From the NCBI GenBank assembly GCA_963778075.1, contig CAVZTJ010000002.1, positions 1-64,000 of the forward strand: a DNA stretch of 64,000 bases, given 5' to 3'. A model generated the notes under the pieces. It was not told where the DNA came from. It did not search any database and saw only the letters and a program-made list of their open reading frames with translations. Below are positions 43,852 through 53,202 of the stretch, one piece after another. Position 1 is the first letter of the stretch, and each line of letters begins with the position of its first letter. Made by a program: the position numbers and the translations under genes. Origin of the DNA: JASHPR01 sp963778075. Lineage in GTDB: Bacteria; Actinomycetota; Actinomycetes; Streptosporangiales; Streptosporangiaceae.

Positions 43852-45584
43852 GCTGCTGCCTCCTGCTCCGTCAGCTGGGAGAGCACGATCTCCCGGTAGG
43901 TTTCACTGGTGTCCATCAGCTCCGCGTGTGTGCCGCGGGCGACGATGCGCCCGGCGTCCAGGACGAGAATCTGGTCGGCATGCCGGATGGTGCTCACCCG
44001 CTGCGCCACGATGATCATGGTCGCGCCGGTCACCTCCGTCGCCAGGGCGGACCGCAGCCGCGCGTCCGTCGCGTAGTCGAGCGCCGAGAACGAGTCGTCG
44101 AACAGGTAAATCCCCGGCTTGTGCACCAGCGCGCGGGCGATTGCCAGCCGCTGACGCTGGCCGCCGGACACATTGGTGCCGCCCTGGGAGATCGGCGAGT
44201 CGAGACGGCCGGGCATCCGCTCGACGAAGTCCCGGGCCTGGGCAATGTCGAGTGCCTGCCACAGGTCCCCGTCGGTCGCCGCCTGATTGCCGTAGCGCAG
44301 GTTCGTCGCGACCGTGCCGGAGAACAGATACGGCTTCTGCGGCACCAGTCCCACCGCCGCCGACACCTCCGCCCGCTCCAGATCGCGCACGTCGACGCCG
44401 CCGATCAGCAGCCGGCCGCCGGTCACGTCCAGCAGCCGCGGGATGAGGTTGACCAGTGTGGTCTTACCGCTGCCGGTGCCGCCGATGATCGCCGTGGTCT
44501 GGCCGGGCAGCGCCGTGAAGCTTATGTCGTGCAGCACCGGCTGCTCGGCGCCGGGGTACCGGAACTCGACGTTGCGGAACTCCAGGCGGCTGGGCTCGTT
44601 CCCCGCGGGCAGCGGCGTCACCGGAGGGGCCAGCGCCGGCTCCGTGTCGATGACCTCCATGATCCGCTCGGCGCTGACCTCGGCGCGTGGCACCAGCATG
44701 AACATGAACGTGGCCATCATCACCGACATGAGGATCTGCGCCAGATAGGTGATGAACGCGGTCAGCGACCCGATCTGCATCGACCCGTCGGCGATCAGGT
44801 GCCCGCCGAACCACACGACGGCGGTGGTGGACAGGTTCAGTACCAGCATGACCGAGGGGAACATCAGCGCCATGAGCTTGCCGGCCCCGAGCGAGACGTC
44901 GAACAGCTGCGTGCTGGCGGTGCGGAACCGATCCCGCTCCTGCGGGTCGCGGACGAACGCCCGGATGACCCGCACGCCAATGATCTGCTCGCGCAGCACC
45001 CGGTTGATGTTGTCCAGCCGCTCCTGCATCTGCCGGAACAGCGGCCGCATCCGGGAAATGATCAGCGTCACGATGACGCCAAGCAGCGGCACAGCGACCA
45101 GCAGCAGGGACGAGAGCGGCACGTCCTGGTTCAGCGCCAGGATGATCCCGCCGATGCACATGATCGGCGCGGACAGCAGCAGGGTGAACGTCATGATCGC
45201 GAGCATCTGAACTTGCTGCACGTCGTTGGTCGTACGGGTGATCAGCGACGGCGTACCGAGATGGTTGACCTCACGGTCGGAGAACATCAGCACCCGGCTG
45301 AAGATCCCGTGCCGGACGTCGCGGCCCAGGGCCATGGCGACCTTGGCGCCGAAGTAGACCGCGCCGATCGCGCAGAAGATCTGCACCACCGTAATGCCGA
45401 GCATGAAACTGCCGGTCTTGACGATGTAGTGCGTGTTATCGGTGATCACGCCTTTGTCGATGATGTCGGCGTTGAGCGTCGGCAGGTACAGCGTCGCCAG
45501 TGTCTGCGCGAGCTGCAGGAGCAGCACGAGCGCAAGCGGCTTGCGGTACTGACGCAGGTAAGTGCGCAGCAGGCGGATCAGCAC
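43848..45584 (-). CDS. ABC exporter half-transporter with degenerate ATPase site
   Basis: The protein has 578 residues. Six-helix domain from MLIRLLRTYLRQYRKPLALVLLLQLAQTLATLYLPTLNADIIDKGV. ATPase: Walker A GGTGSGKTT, signature NVSGGQRQRLAIARALV, Walker B GIYLFDDSFSALDYATD, where the catalytic Glu is Asp, and the switch residue lies in IVAQRVSTIRHAD, with Gln in place of the usual His. Both changes mark the non-hydrolytic site of asymmetric exporters. GTG 45584. It lies 60 bases after the TetR gene and is probably repressed by it. Confidence 0.92.
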   Translation of the reverse strand: MLIRLLRTYLRQYRKPLALVLLLQLAQTLATLYLPTLNADIIDKGVITDNTHYIVKTGSFMLGITVVQIFCAIGAVYFGAKVAMALGRDVRHGIFSRVLMFSDREVNHLGTPSLITRTTNDVQQVQMLAIMTFTLLLSAPIMCIGGIILALNQDVPLSSLLLVAVPLLGVIVTLIISRMRPLFRQMQERLDNINRVLREQIIGVRVIRAFVRDPQERDRFRTASTQLFDVSLGAGKLMALMFPSVMLVLNLSTTAVVWFGGHLIADGSMQIGSLTAFITYLAQILMSVMMATFMFMLVPRAEVSAERIMEVIDTEPALAPPVTPLPAGNEPSRLEFRNVEFRYPGAEQPVLHDISFTALPGQTTAIIGGTGSGKTTLVNLIPRLLDVTGGRLLIGGVDVRDLERAEVSAAVGLVPQKPYLFSGTVATNLRYGNQAATDGDLWQALDIAQARDFVERMPGRLDSPISQGGTNVSGGQRQRLAIARALVHKPGIYLFDDSFSALDYATDARLRSALATEVTGATMIIVAQRVSTIRHADQILVLDAGRIVARGTHAELMDTSETYREIVLSQLTEQEAAA

Positions 45585-45644
45585 AGGACTCTCTCAGGGC
45601 TGGAATTCTTCGGAAAGGAACCGGGCTCGACGGGCCACCGATGC

Positions 45645-46322
45645 TTAGCCGGAATCGGTCGCTTCGGCCGGAAGAACGTCGCGCATGCCCGCGGCGAACT
45701 GCCGGAACGACTCGCGGACAAGGGGCGCGAGCGGCACGGGCGGATCGGAGTGCAGCCAGCGTTCCATCGCGGCCTGCATGGCAGCCGAGACAGCGCCGGC
45801 CATGATCCGCGGGAACATGTCGGTCTCCAGTGACGTCCCCACGCGCTCGGCGATCGCCTCGGCCAGGTGATACTGCGCCATGCCCTGCACCTTGAGGTAC
45901 TCGCCGACGAGTGCGGGCGTGGTGATGACGAGGCGGATGCGGGCGATCCAGTCCTTGTCCGGCGCCCGGTCCGCTGGGCCGAACTGAGACAGCACGGCGT
46001 GCGTCACCGATGCCCAGAGCGGCTCGCCGGGCGGCCGGGCGCGCAGCTCGTCGCCGATGCGCAGTGCCCGGGCCTGCTGCAGCGCGCAGATCGCCTCGTA
46101 CTTGCTGGCGAAGTAGTTGTTGAACGTCCGCGCTGACACCCCGGCCGCGTCGGCGATGTCCTCGACGAGCACCTTGTCCAGGCCACGCTCGATGGCCAGC
46201 CGTATCGCCGCCTCGCCCAGCGCCTGGCGGGTCGCGACTTTCTTGCGCTCGCGCAGGCCAGATACCTCTTCCGGACGCGGGAACGGCTGCTGCCGGCCAA
46301 GCTGCTCGACTGAGCCTGTCAT
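45645..46322 (-). CDS. TetR-family regulator of the ABC exporter
   Basis: The protein has 225 residues from ATG 46322 (MTGSVEQLGRQQ); a GTG 15 bases earlier is possible. The DNA-binding domain is textbook: LRERKKVATRQALGEAAIRLAIERGLDKVLVEDIADAAGVSARTFNNYFASKYEAICAL. The C-terminal all-helical ligand domain has normal length. First gene of the minus-strand unit TetR-ABC-ABC, so it likely autoregulates and derepresses the exporter when a substrate binds. Confidence 0.9.
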   Translation of the reverse strand: MTGSVEQLGRQQPFPRPEEVSGLRERKKVATRQALGEAAIRLAIERGLDKVLVEDIADAAGVSARTFNNYFASKYEAICALQQARALRIGDELRARPPGEPLWASVTHAVLSQFGPADRAPDKDWIARIRLVITTPALVGEYLKVQGMAQYHLAEAIAERVGTSLETDMFPRIMAGAVSAAMQAAMERWLHSDPPVPLAPLVRESFRQFAAGMRDVLPAEATDSG

Positions 46323-46533
46323 CACGGGTTCCGCACTCACGCAGTCAGCATACCCGAACTTTCGTATCCCGCAACTTTTCCGAACCCGAAAATAGATTGA
46401 CACTTGCGCTTTTCGGCGCTACCCAGCTGCCGGGTCGCGTCCGGCCTCTGACCTGGGTAGAGCGTAGGACTCAGCTCCCCGTGCGCGGCAAGTCCGGCGG
46501 CAAAAGTCCGCGCGGCAGCGGCGCCGGGGCAAA

Positions 46534-46564
46534 GCTAGGGACCGACCCTAGGAAGGTCCCTAGC
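46534..46564. promoter_or_regulatory. Inverted repeat gctagggacc / ggtccctagc
   Basis: Perfect 10-base arms flank 11 bases that contain a second small palindrome (ccctagg). It lies 33 bases upstream of the alpha/beta hydrolase start and between it and the divergent TetR gene. Operator is more likely than terminator from its position. Confidence 0.6.
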
Positions 46565-46597
46565 GACTATGCCGCCCCGCCCCATCACCATCGGAGC

Positions 46598-47500
46598 ATG
46601 ACCACTCCTGCAGGCAGCATGAAGTCCCGTTCCTTCGTCATGGCTCCTGCCCCGGCCGCCAGCCTCCTGAAGCGTCCTGGCGGCCGCATCGGCTACGACG
46701 TGGCGGGGGAAGGGCCGCTGGTGCTCCTGGTGCCTGGCATGGGCGACTTGCGGGCCGCCTACCGGTTCCTTGCTCCCGCGCTGCGGGCAGCGGGCTACCG
46801 GGTAGCCTGCACCGACCTTCGCGGCCACGGCGACAGCGACAACACGTTCACGTCCTACGGCGACGACGAAACGGCTGCCGACGTCGTCGCCCTGATCGAA
46901 GCACTTGGCGGGCCAGCGGTCGTGGTGGGCAACTCCATGAGCGCCGGGTCCGCGGTCCTGGCCGCCGCAGAGCGACCCGGCCTAGTTTGCGGCCTGATCC
47001 TGGTCGGGCCGTTCGTCCGCAACGGCAAGACGAGCGCGATGCGGCGTCTCCTGTTGCGGCTGGCCATGGCGCCGCCATGGGCGGCCGCGTCCTGGAGGTC
47101 GTACCTGCCGAAGCTGTATGCGGGCCGGCGGCCAGCTGATTTCGGCGAGTACCGCGACCAGGTCGTGGCGAGCCTGCGGCGGCCGGGATACGCGAAGGCG
47201 TTCTCCCGTACCACACGCACCAGCCACGACCCGGCGGAAGCCCGCCTGGCCGATGTCACTGCTCCCGCCCTGGTCGTGATGGGCGAACAGGATCCCGATT
47301 TTCCTGACCCGCGAGCGGAGGCGGACTGGATCGCCCGCACCTTGCACGCACAAGTCGTGATGGTGCCCGACGCCGGGCATTATCCGCAGTCCCAGCGGCC
47401 CGACATCACCAACGCCGCCGTCCTGCACTTTCTGGATTCGGTCCGCGGCCGTGCCTCAGGGCAGGACTCAGCCACGCCAGCAGGGCCGCGACCTCGATGA
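46598..47500 (+). CDS. Alpha/beta hydrolase
   Basis: The protein has 300 residues from ATG 46598 (MTTPAGSMKSRSFVMAPAPAAS), preceded by CGGAG. Canonical features: LVLLVPGMGDLRAAYRFLAPALRAAGYRVACTDLRGHGDSD, nucleophile elbow GNSMSAG with Ser, acid in VMGEQDPDFPDP, and His in VPDAGHYPQSQRP. Likely a cytoplasmic esterase/lipase-like or haloperoxidase-like enzyme; substrate unknown. Its end overlaps the start of the LPG-synthase remnant by four bases (ATGA), so the two were once a unit. Confidence 0.88.
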   Translation: MTTPAGSMKSRSFVMAPAPAASLLKRPGGRIGYDVAGEGPLVLLVPGMGDLRAAYRFLAPALRAAGYRVACTDLRGHGDSDNTFTSYGDDETAADVVALIEALGGPAVVVGNSMSAGSAVLAAAERPGLVCGLILVGPFVRNGKTSAMRRLLLRLAMAPPWAAASWRSYLPKLYAGRRPADFGEYRDQVVASLRRPGYAKAFSRTTRTSHDPAEARLADVTAPALVVMGEQDPDFPDPRAEADWIARTLHAQVVMVPDAGHYPQSQRPDITNAAVLHFLDSVRGRASGQDSATPAGPRPR

Positions 47501-48404
47501 CGGATTCACCGAGGATACGGCTGGCTGGCGAGCCGAGGGCACGGCCCCGGGGCCGTTTCCTGGCGCCGATGCGGTACCGGCAGCCGGGCGATGTGATCCG
47601 CCTGATCGCCGCGGGTTCCGTACTCGCGGCCGCGGCCGTGGTGGCCGCGCTGCTGCCTGCCCTGTTGCGGCCGGCTGCGATCAGCGCCGTCGGGCCCGCG
47701 ACCCCGGCCGGGCGCCTCGTGACCGGCCTGGCGCAGGCCACAATTGCCGCGGCGGGCCTGGTGCTGCTGACCGCCGGCCTGCGGTACCGCCGGTTCCGGG
47801 TCCTGGTTACGGTGGCGGGCGGGTTCGCGGCTGCGGCGGCGCCGTCATGCACGTCGCGCTGATCGTGGTGTTCTTCGCGCTGGCCGGCCACGACCTCACC
47901 AAGGCGTTCAAGCTGCCGTCCGGCAGCAAGATCCTGCTCGCCCTGGCGGTGATCATCGCGGTCATCGGGGTGGTCCTGGCGACACGGCCCGGGCGCCGCT
48001 GGGCGCGCAAGCAGCTGATTCCCGGCGCCCGCTCCGCGGCGGGCAGCCTGCGCCAAGCCGCCGCCAGCCCGGTCAAGCTGGGCTTGCTGATCGGCGGTTC
48101 GGCGCTGATCACCCTGGCCTACATCGCCGGGCTTGCCGCCTCGGTCTGGGCGTTCGGCGGGGGCCCTGGCCTGGTCGTGATCGGCGCGGTATACCTGGCC
48201 GCCGCAGCGCTGGCGGCCGCAGCGCCCACACCGGGCGGTCTCGGCGCGATCGAGGCGGCGCTGGTCGCCGGGCTGACCGGCGTCGGCATGCAACCCGGGC
48301 CAGCGGTCTCAGCCGTGCTGCTATACCGGCTGGCGACCTACTGGCTGCCGGTGCTGCCAGGCTGGCTGTGCTGGCGGTCCCTGCAGCACCGGAGGTACGT
48401 GTGA
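47497..48404 (+). pseudogene. LPG-synthase-type membrane protein with internal deletion
   Basis: ATG 47497 opens a frame with two to three helices (DVIRLIAAGSVLAAAAVVAALLPALL and LAQATIAAAGLVLLTAGL) that ends at 47862. From about 47847 another frame continues with four helices and the C-terminal part of the lysylphosphatidylglycerol-synthase TM family (SPVKLGLLIGGSALITLAYIAGLAASVWAFGG ... AAAAPTPGGLGAIEAALVAGLTGVG). APTPGGLGAIE is the family signature. Relatives of this type are several hundred residues longer, so the middle seems deleted and the frames no longer match. The stop overlaps the next start (GTGA), and the original operon order is preserved. Confidence 0.7.
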
Positions 48405-50605
48405 CCGCCCGCCCTGGATTGAGCAAGAAATCGGGGACAGTAATTACACGGGCCGGCGTGGCAAGCCTTCCGCCCGGTTCCGCCCTGCAGCGGACGCCGC
48501 GTCACCGGCGCCCAACCGGTGCTCCCCCGCCGCTGCCGCACCCGGTCTCGGTCACCACCAGGGCCTGGCTGGTCCTCACGGTTGTCCTCCTGGCCGGCAT
48601 GATCGTGATCTTGGTGCGGGCCCCATCGCTGCGACTCGACGATCAGGTCAACGCAGCGGTGCTCCGGCTTCTCGCGCGAACCCGGACGCCGTGGCTGACC
48701 GACGTCGCCAACGGGATCTCTGCGGTCTGCTCCGGCTGGGGGGCCACGGTGATCGGGCTGTCGGCGGTCGCGCTGACGATGGCGTTCCGGCGCTGGCGAC
48801 ATCTGCTGGTGTTCCTGTGCAGCCTGTTCCTGCTGGAGATCGCCATCCAGGTGATCGACAGCGGGCTGACCCGGCCGCGCCCGTACGGCGTGCGCGTGAT
48901 CGCGGGCTGGGCGGGGTTCTCGGCGCCGGCGATCTCGGTGACGATCCTCACGCTGCTCCTGATGGGAATCGCCTACTGCCTGATAGCGCCGGGAAGGTCC
49001 CGTGCTTACGCGAAGGCGGCCATCGCGGTCATCGTGACCATCTTTTGCCTGGCCTGTCTGTACCTGGCCGTCGATCACGTCGACGACCTGCTTCTGGGCG
49101 TGGCGCTCGGTGTAGCGATCCCGGTCAGCGCGTTTCGTTTCTTCACCCCCAACGAGGTCTTCCCGGTCGCCTACCGGCGCGGGAACACCGCGCACGTCGA
49201 TGTGACCGGCCGGAGGGGCGAGGCGATCCGGCAGAGCGTACGCGACCAGCTCGGGCTTACCGTGACCGAGATCAGGCCGGTCGGGCTGGAGTCCTCAGCC
49301 GGCTCCACCCCGCTGCGGCTGCGGGTTGAAGGCAGCGCCGATGAGTACCTCTTCGCCAAGCTCTACACCAAAGGCCACGTCCGGGCCGACCGCTGGTACA
49401 AGCTGTGGCGGACCATCCTGTACGGCTCGCTGGAGGACGAGCACCCCTTCCAGACCGTCCGGCGGCTGGCCGAGTACGAGGACTACGCCCTGCGCCTGCT
49501 GCGGGACATCGGGATCGCCGTAGCCAAGCCCTACGGCATCCTGGAAATCACGCCCGAGCGGGAGTACCTGCTGGTCACCGAGTACTTCGACGGCGCGGTG
49601 GAAATCGGCGGCGCCGATATCGATGACGCCGTGACCGACCAGGGCCTGCTGATGATCCGCGCTCTGTGGGACGCGGGGCTCGCCCACCGCGACATCAAGC
49701 CGGGCAACCTGATGGTCCGCAGCGGGCAGCTGCTATTGATCGACGTGGCCTTCGCCCAGGTACGCCCTTCGCCCTGGCGGCAGGCAGTTGACCTGGGCAA
49801 CATGATGCTGGTGCTCGCGGTCCGCACGGACCCCGCGAGGGTGTACCGGCAGGCGCTGAATTATTTCACCGAGGCCGAACTGGCCGAGGCCTTCGCCGCG
49901 ACCCGAGGGGTGGCCAGCCCGACACAGCTGCGCGCTTTCATGAAACGGGATCCCCGGGACCTGCTCGCGGAGTTCCGCAAGCTCGCCCCGCAGCGACGGC
50001 CCATTGTGCTGCAGCGCTGGAGCGTCCGGCGGGTCGGCCTGGCCACGGTGATGCTCGCCGTCTTCGCCGTGCCCGCCGTCTTCGGCGTCGGCTTGCTGCT
50101 GCCGGTGAACGTCCCGACTTCCCCCGCGCCCGATTGCGGCCCGGGCCACACGATGATCCTGGCGGCCCAGGCGGTGCCCTCCGCGGCCTTCATCCCCTGC
50201 ATCGCCTCGCTGCCGTCGGGCTGGAGCGCGGCCCTCAGCCAGATCGCCAGCGGGAAGGCCAGCTTCGCGCTGAACTCCGGCCCGGCCGGGCTGCAGACGG
50301 TGACGATCACCCTGACCGCGACCTGCGACATTTCCGGGGCCCAGCAGATCCCCTCCGATCAGCCCGGCATCCGCCGGTTCGAGCGCCCGCTGAGCCTGGT
50401 CCCGCGGTACTCCGACGTCCGTTACTACACGTTCCCCGGCGGCTGCGCGACCTACCGGTTCGTCTTTGCCCCCGGCGCGCCCCGGGTCCTGGCCACCAGC
50501 GTCGACCACGCGGTGGCGTTCATGCCCCGATCGGCGCTGGTCAGCTACGTCCGGCGCACCCAAGGCCTGGCCCTGTGCGGGCGAGGTGCCACATGCCCGG
50601 GATGA
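48401..50605 (+). CDS. PAP2-like membrane domain fused to a kinase-like domain
   Basis: The protein has 734 residues from GTG 48401, set by GGAGG five bases upstream and GTGA overlap. Residues about 50-250 hold five to six helices arranged like a PAP2 phosphatase (TRTPWLTDVANGISAVCSGWG, DSGLTRPRPYGVRVIAGW, AVDHVDDLLLGVALG). Residues about 310-560 form a RIO/ABC1-like kinase with HRDIKPGNLMVRSGQLLLIDVAF. A further helix (LATVMLAVFAVPAVFGVGLLLPV) leads to an extracytoplasmic Cys-containing domain. The kinase is cytoplasmic by this topology. It probably acts on a lipid or glycolipid with the neighbouring LPG-synthase-type protein; function unproven. Confidence 0.8.
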   Translation: MTARPGLSKKSGTVITRAGVASLPPGSALQRTPRHRRPTGAPPPLPHPVSVTTRAWLVLTVVLLAGMIVILVRAPSLRLDDQVNAAVLRLLARTRTPWLTDVANGISAVCSGWGATVIGLSAVALTMAFRRWRHLLVFLCSLFLLEIAIQVIDSGLTRPRPYGVRVIAGWAGFSAPAISVTILTLLLMGIAYCLIAPGRSRAYAKAAIAVIVTIFCLACLYLAVDHVDDLLLGVALGVAIPVSAFRFFTPNEVFPVAYRRGNTAHVDVTGRRGEAIRQSVRDQLGLTVTEIRPVGLESSAGSTPLRLRVEGSADEYLFAKLYTKGHVRADRWYKLWRTILYGSLEDEHPFQTVRRLAEYEDYALRLLRDIGIAVAKPYGILEITPEREYLLVTEYFDGAVEIGGADIDDAVTDQGLLMIRALWDAGLAHRDIKPGNLMVRSGQLLLIDVAFAQVRPSPWRQAVDLGNMMLVLAVRTDPARVYRQALNYFTEAELAEAFAATRGVASPTQLRAFMKRDPRDLLAEFRKLAPQRRPIVLQRWSVRRVGLATVMLAVFAVPAVFGVGLLLPVNVPTSPAPDCGPGHTMILAAQAVPSAAFIPCIASLPSGWSAALSQIASGKASFALNSGPAGLQTVTITLTATCDISGAQQIPSDQPGIRRFERPLSLVPRYSDVRYYTFPGGCATYRFVFAPGAPRVLATSVDHAVAFMPRSALVSYVRRTQGLALCGRGATCPG

Positions 50606-50999
50606 CCCGGCCGGCCACGGCCCGGCCGAAGGAGGACGCCCTTCTCGGCAGCCCCCGGCGGGCCGCTCTCTTGACCACCGGGGTGGTGGCAGTCACGGCC
50701 GTGGTCTTCGCCCTGGCCGGGTTCCTCGTCCTGCGGCGCCGGTGGTGGCACCTGACCGCCTTCACCGCCGCCATAGTGCTGTCGGAGGTCCTGATCGGCC
50801 CGCTAAAAGACGTCTACGACCGGGCCAGGCCACCCGGGTCGCTGGTCGCCACGAGCGGCGCGTCGTTCCCGTCGGGACACGCCGTCGCCGCTTCAGTCAC
50901 CGTCCTCACGGCCGTCATCGCCCTGGTACCCCCGGGGCGGCGCCGCGCCTCATGGGGCGCGGCCGCGGTCACGTTCTCCGTACTGATGGGGCTCTCCCG
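50593..50999 (+). pseudogene. PAP2 phosphatase, 3'-truncated
   Basis: The start at 50593 (or 50602, overlapping the previous stop as ATGA) leads into helices ALLTTGVVAVTAVVFALAGFLVL and HLTAFTAAIVLSEVLI. PAP2 motif 1 (KDVYDRARPP) and motif 2 (SFPSGHA) are present. Motif 3 begins as GLSRA and is then cut, losing the second catalytic His and Asp. At about 51000 the sequence passes into a cupin remnant. Not a working phosphatase as it stands. Confidence 0.75.
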
Positions 51000-51001
51000 C
51001 G

Positions 51002-51178
51002 CTGGAGGGCGAGCTGCACATCTACATCGGCGGCGGCGAGTATCGCCTCGAGGAGGGCGACTCGATCACCTACGACCCCACCGTGCCGCACTGGTACCGC
51101 AACCCGTTCCCGCGCCCGGGAATCATCTTCAGCGCGATCACGCCGCCGTCGTTCTGCAGCCGGCACGCCCGGGCAGGC
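51002..51178 (+). pseudogene. Cupin C-terminal remnant, probably of an XRE-cupin regulator
   Basis: LEGELHIYIGGGEYRLEEGDSITYDPTVPHWYRNPFPRPGIIFSAITPPSF is the second half of a cupin of the type found behind XRE DNA-binding domains (GDSITYDPTVPHWYRN). It has no start and is fused directly to the PAP2 stub. Its end runs into the convergent peptidase gene. Confidence 0.65.
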
Positions 51179-53202
51179 TACCCCGCGGCCGCGCCATCGT
51201 CGTCACCGAGGCGCGCCCGGAACCAGTCCAGGATCAGCTCCGCCCGGGTAATCCGGTGACGGGGCGATCCGGACCGTGTCAGCTCGTGGTTCTCACCCGG
51301 AAACCGGTACATGACGGGGTCACGGCCCAGCAGCCGCAGCGCCACGAACAGCTCCTCGGCCTGGCCGATCGGGCAGCGCAGGTCCTCCTCGGAGTGCAGG
51401 ATGAGCAGCGGCGTGGTCATGTCGCGCACGTAGCTGACCGGTGAATGGCGCAGGTAGGCGCCCGGGTCGGTGAGGTGATCCGGGCCCACGTAGCTGCGGA
51501 TGTACCCGGCGACGTCCGCGCTGTACTCCATCGTGAGCAGGTTGTTGCAGGCGCGCTCCGAGCACGCGGCGCGGAACCGGCCCGTGTGCCCGATCGCCCA
51601 GGAGGTCATGTACCCGCCGTAGGAGCCACCGAGAATGCCCAGGCGGCCCGGGTCAATCCAGCTGAATCGCTGGCACGCGGCGTCCACGCACGCCATCACG
51701 TCCGCAAAGTCCACGCTGCCCCAGCCGGTTCCCGGATCATGCGCGCAGTCCGGCCCGCGGATGGCCCGGCCCCACTGCTCGCCGTACCCGGAGCTGCCTC
51801 GCGGGTTGCAGTAGATCACCCCGAACCCGGCGGCGGCCTGCAGCTGGAAATCGTCGACGAAGCGGTTGCCGTACTGGGTGAACGGCCCTCCGTGCACGTT
51901 GAGCAGCGCCGGGCAGCGCGTCCCGGCCTCCGCGCCGGCCGGCGCCATGACCCAGCACTCCACGTCGCTGCCGTCAGCCGACGTGGCCACGAAGCGCTCA
52001 GGGCAGACCAGCCTGAACGCGTCGCCGAGTGGCTTGGTCAGCCAGGTCAGCTGGTGCTCCGGGCCGGCCGCGGGCGCGCCTTCGGGCAGATCTGCCACGG
52101 CCAGCTCCCCGGTGGACACCGGCGAGGCGGCGACGAACGCGAGCGTGCCGCCCGCCCAGTCCCACTCGCTGATCCACCGGTCCCCGCCCGCCACCAGGGC
52201 CGGTGACCCGCTGCCGTCGGACGGCGCCTGGTACAGGTGCACGTTGCCGTGGTCCTCGACGGCGAACAGCACGCTGTCGCCGATCCACACCGGAGGAAGC
52301 GTGATGCCGAACGGCGCGCAGTTCCGGTCCAGGCTGGCCGTCAGCACCTGCTCCTTGCCCGAGGCGACGTCGATGACCGCGACCTGCCGGTTGCGCGGGT
52401 TCTCGAGCGGGGTTGGGCTGACGTAACAGGCCAGCCGGTCGCCACCCGGCGACCACGATGGCAGTGAGTAGGCCGGACCGCCGCTGGCGACCCGTTCCGG
52501 CTCGCCGCCGTCAGCGCGGACAACCCAGAGATCGACGGCCAGGTCCAGATCCCAGTCCTGGTGCCGCCCGGACGCGAACGCCAGCGAGCGGGAGTCGGGC
52601 GACCACGCCAGCCCGGACGCCTCGAACGGCCCCGGCGTGACCGGCCGCGGCTGGGCCGAACCGTCGGCGGCGACGACGAACACCCGGCCGGGCCGGTCTG
52701 CCGTCCAGCCGGCCCCGTTGTAGCGGTAGAGCAGGCGGGTGATCCGCCGCGGCGGGATGTCCTGGTCGCGGCGCTGCTCGCCGCCGGCGCCGTACTGGCC
52801 CTGGTCCGGGTCCCGGGCGGCGAACGCCAGCGCGCTGCCGTCCGGGGACCACTCCAGCTCGGTGACCGGCGCGTCGGCCGAGCACACGACCAGCCGCTCC
52901 CCGCCGCCGGTTACCGGCAGAACGCAGATCTGCGACCGGCCGTCGCCGCCGACGACCGCGAACGCCAGGCGCTGGCCATCGGGCGACCACCGGGGCAGTA
53001 CCTCCGACCCCTGCCCGGTGAACGGCCGCGTGCCGCCGTCGTCCGGGTCGGCCGGGGCCAGCCAGATCCGGCGGGTATACCGGTTCGCCTCCAGGTCAGG
53101 GTCGGCCACCGTGAACGCCACCGCCGCCCCGTCCGGTGACACCCGCGGATTGCCAACCTGCCGCAGCCGCGCGATGTCGGCCGGCTTCATGACCTGGCTC
53201 AT
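51178..53202 (-). CDS. S9 family peptidase (acylaminoacyl-peptidase-like)
   Basis: The protein has 674 residues. The N-terminal two thirds is a beta-propeller of WD40-like repeats (VSPDGAAVAFTVADPD, WSPDGQRLAFAVVGGDG, WSPDGSALAFAARDPD, WSPDSRSLAFASGRHQD). The C-terminal third is a prolyl-oligopeptidase hydrolase with Ser in GGSYGGYMTS, Asp in LHSEEDLRCP and His in PGENHEL. No signal peptide, so cytoplasmic, trimming peptides. GGAAGGA lies five bases before ATG 53202. The preceding M20 gene ends on the adjacent base, so they form an operon. Confidence 0.94.
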   Translation of the reverse strand: MSQVMKPADIARLRQVGNPRVSPDGAAVAFTVADPDLEANRYTRRIWLAPADPDDGGTRPFTGQGSEVLPRWSPDGQRLAFAVVGGDGRSQICVLPVTGGGERLVVCSADAPVTELEWSPDGSALAFAARDPDQGQYGAGGEQRRDQDIPPRRITRLLYRYNGAGWTADRPGRVFVVAADGSAQPRPVTPGPFEASGLAWSPDSRSLAFASGRHQDWDLDLAVDLWVVRADGGEPERVASGGPAYSLPSWSPGGDRLACYVSPTPLENPRNRQVAVIDVASGKEQVLTASLDRNCAPFGITLPPVWIGDSVLFAVEDHGNVHLYQAPSDGSGSPALVAGGDRWISEWDWAGGTLAFVAASPVSTGELAVADLPEGAPAAGPEHQLTWLTKPLGDAFRLVCPERFVATSADGSDVECWVMAPAGAEAGTRCPALLNVHGGPFTQYGNRFVDDFQLQAAAGFGVIYCNPRGSSGYGEQWGRAIRGPDCAHDPGTGWGSVDFADVMACVDAACQRFSWIDPGRLGILGGSYGGYMTSWAIGHTGRFRAACSERACNNLLTMEYSADVAGYIRSYVGPDHLTDPGAYLRHSPVSYVRDMTTPLLILHSEEDLRCPIGQAEELFVALRLLGRDPVMYRFPGENHELTRSGSPRHRITRAELILDWFRARLGDDDGAAAG

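Noticed and set aside
43926..45833. 635-codon plus-strand frame opposite an ABC exporter gene
   Set aside because: Antisense of a well-defined ABC gene; product is His/Arg/Gln-rich noise.
46534..46564. gggacc/ggtccc repeat compared with a DosR/DevR box
   Set aside because: The half-site spacing does not match the roughly 20-base DosR palindrome.
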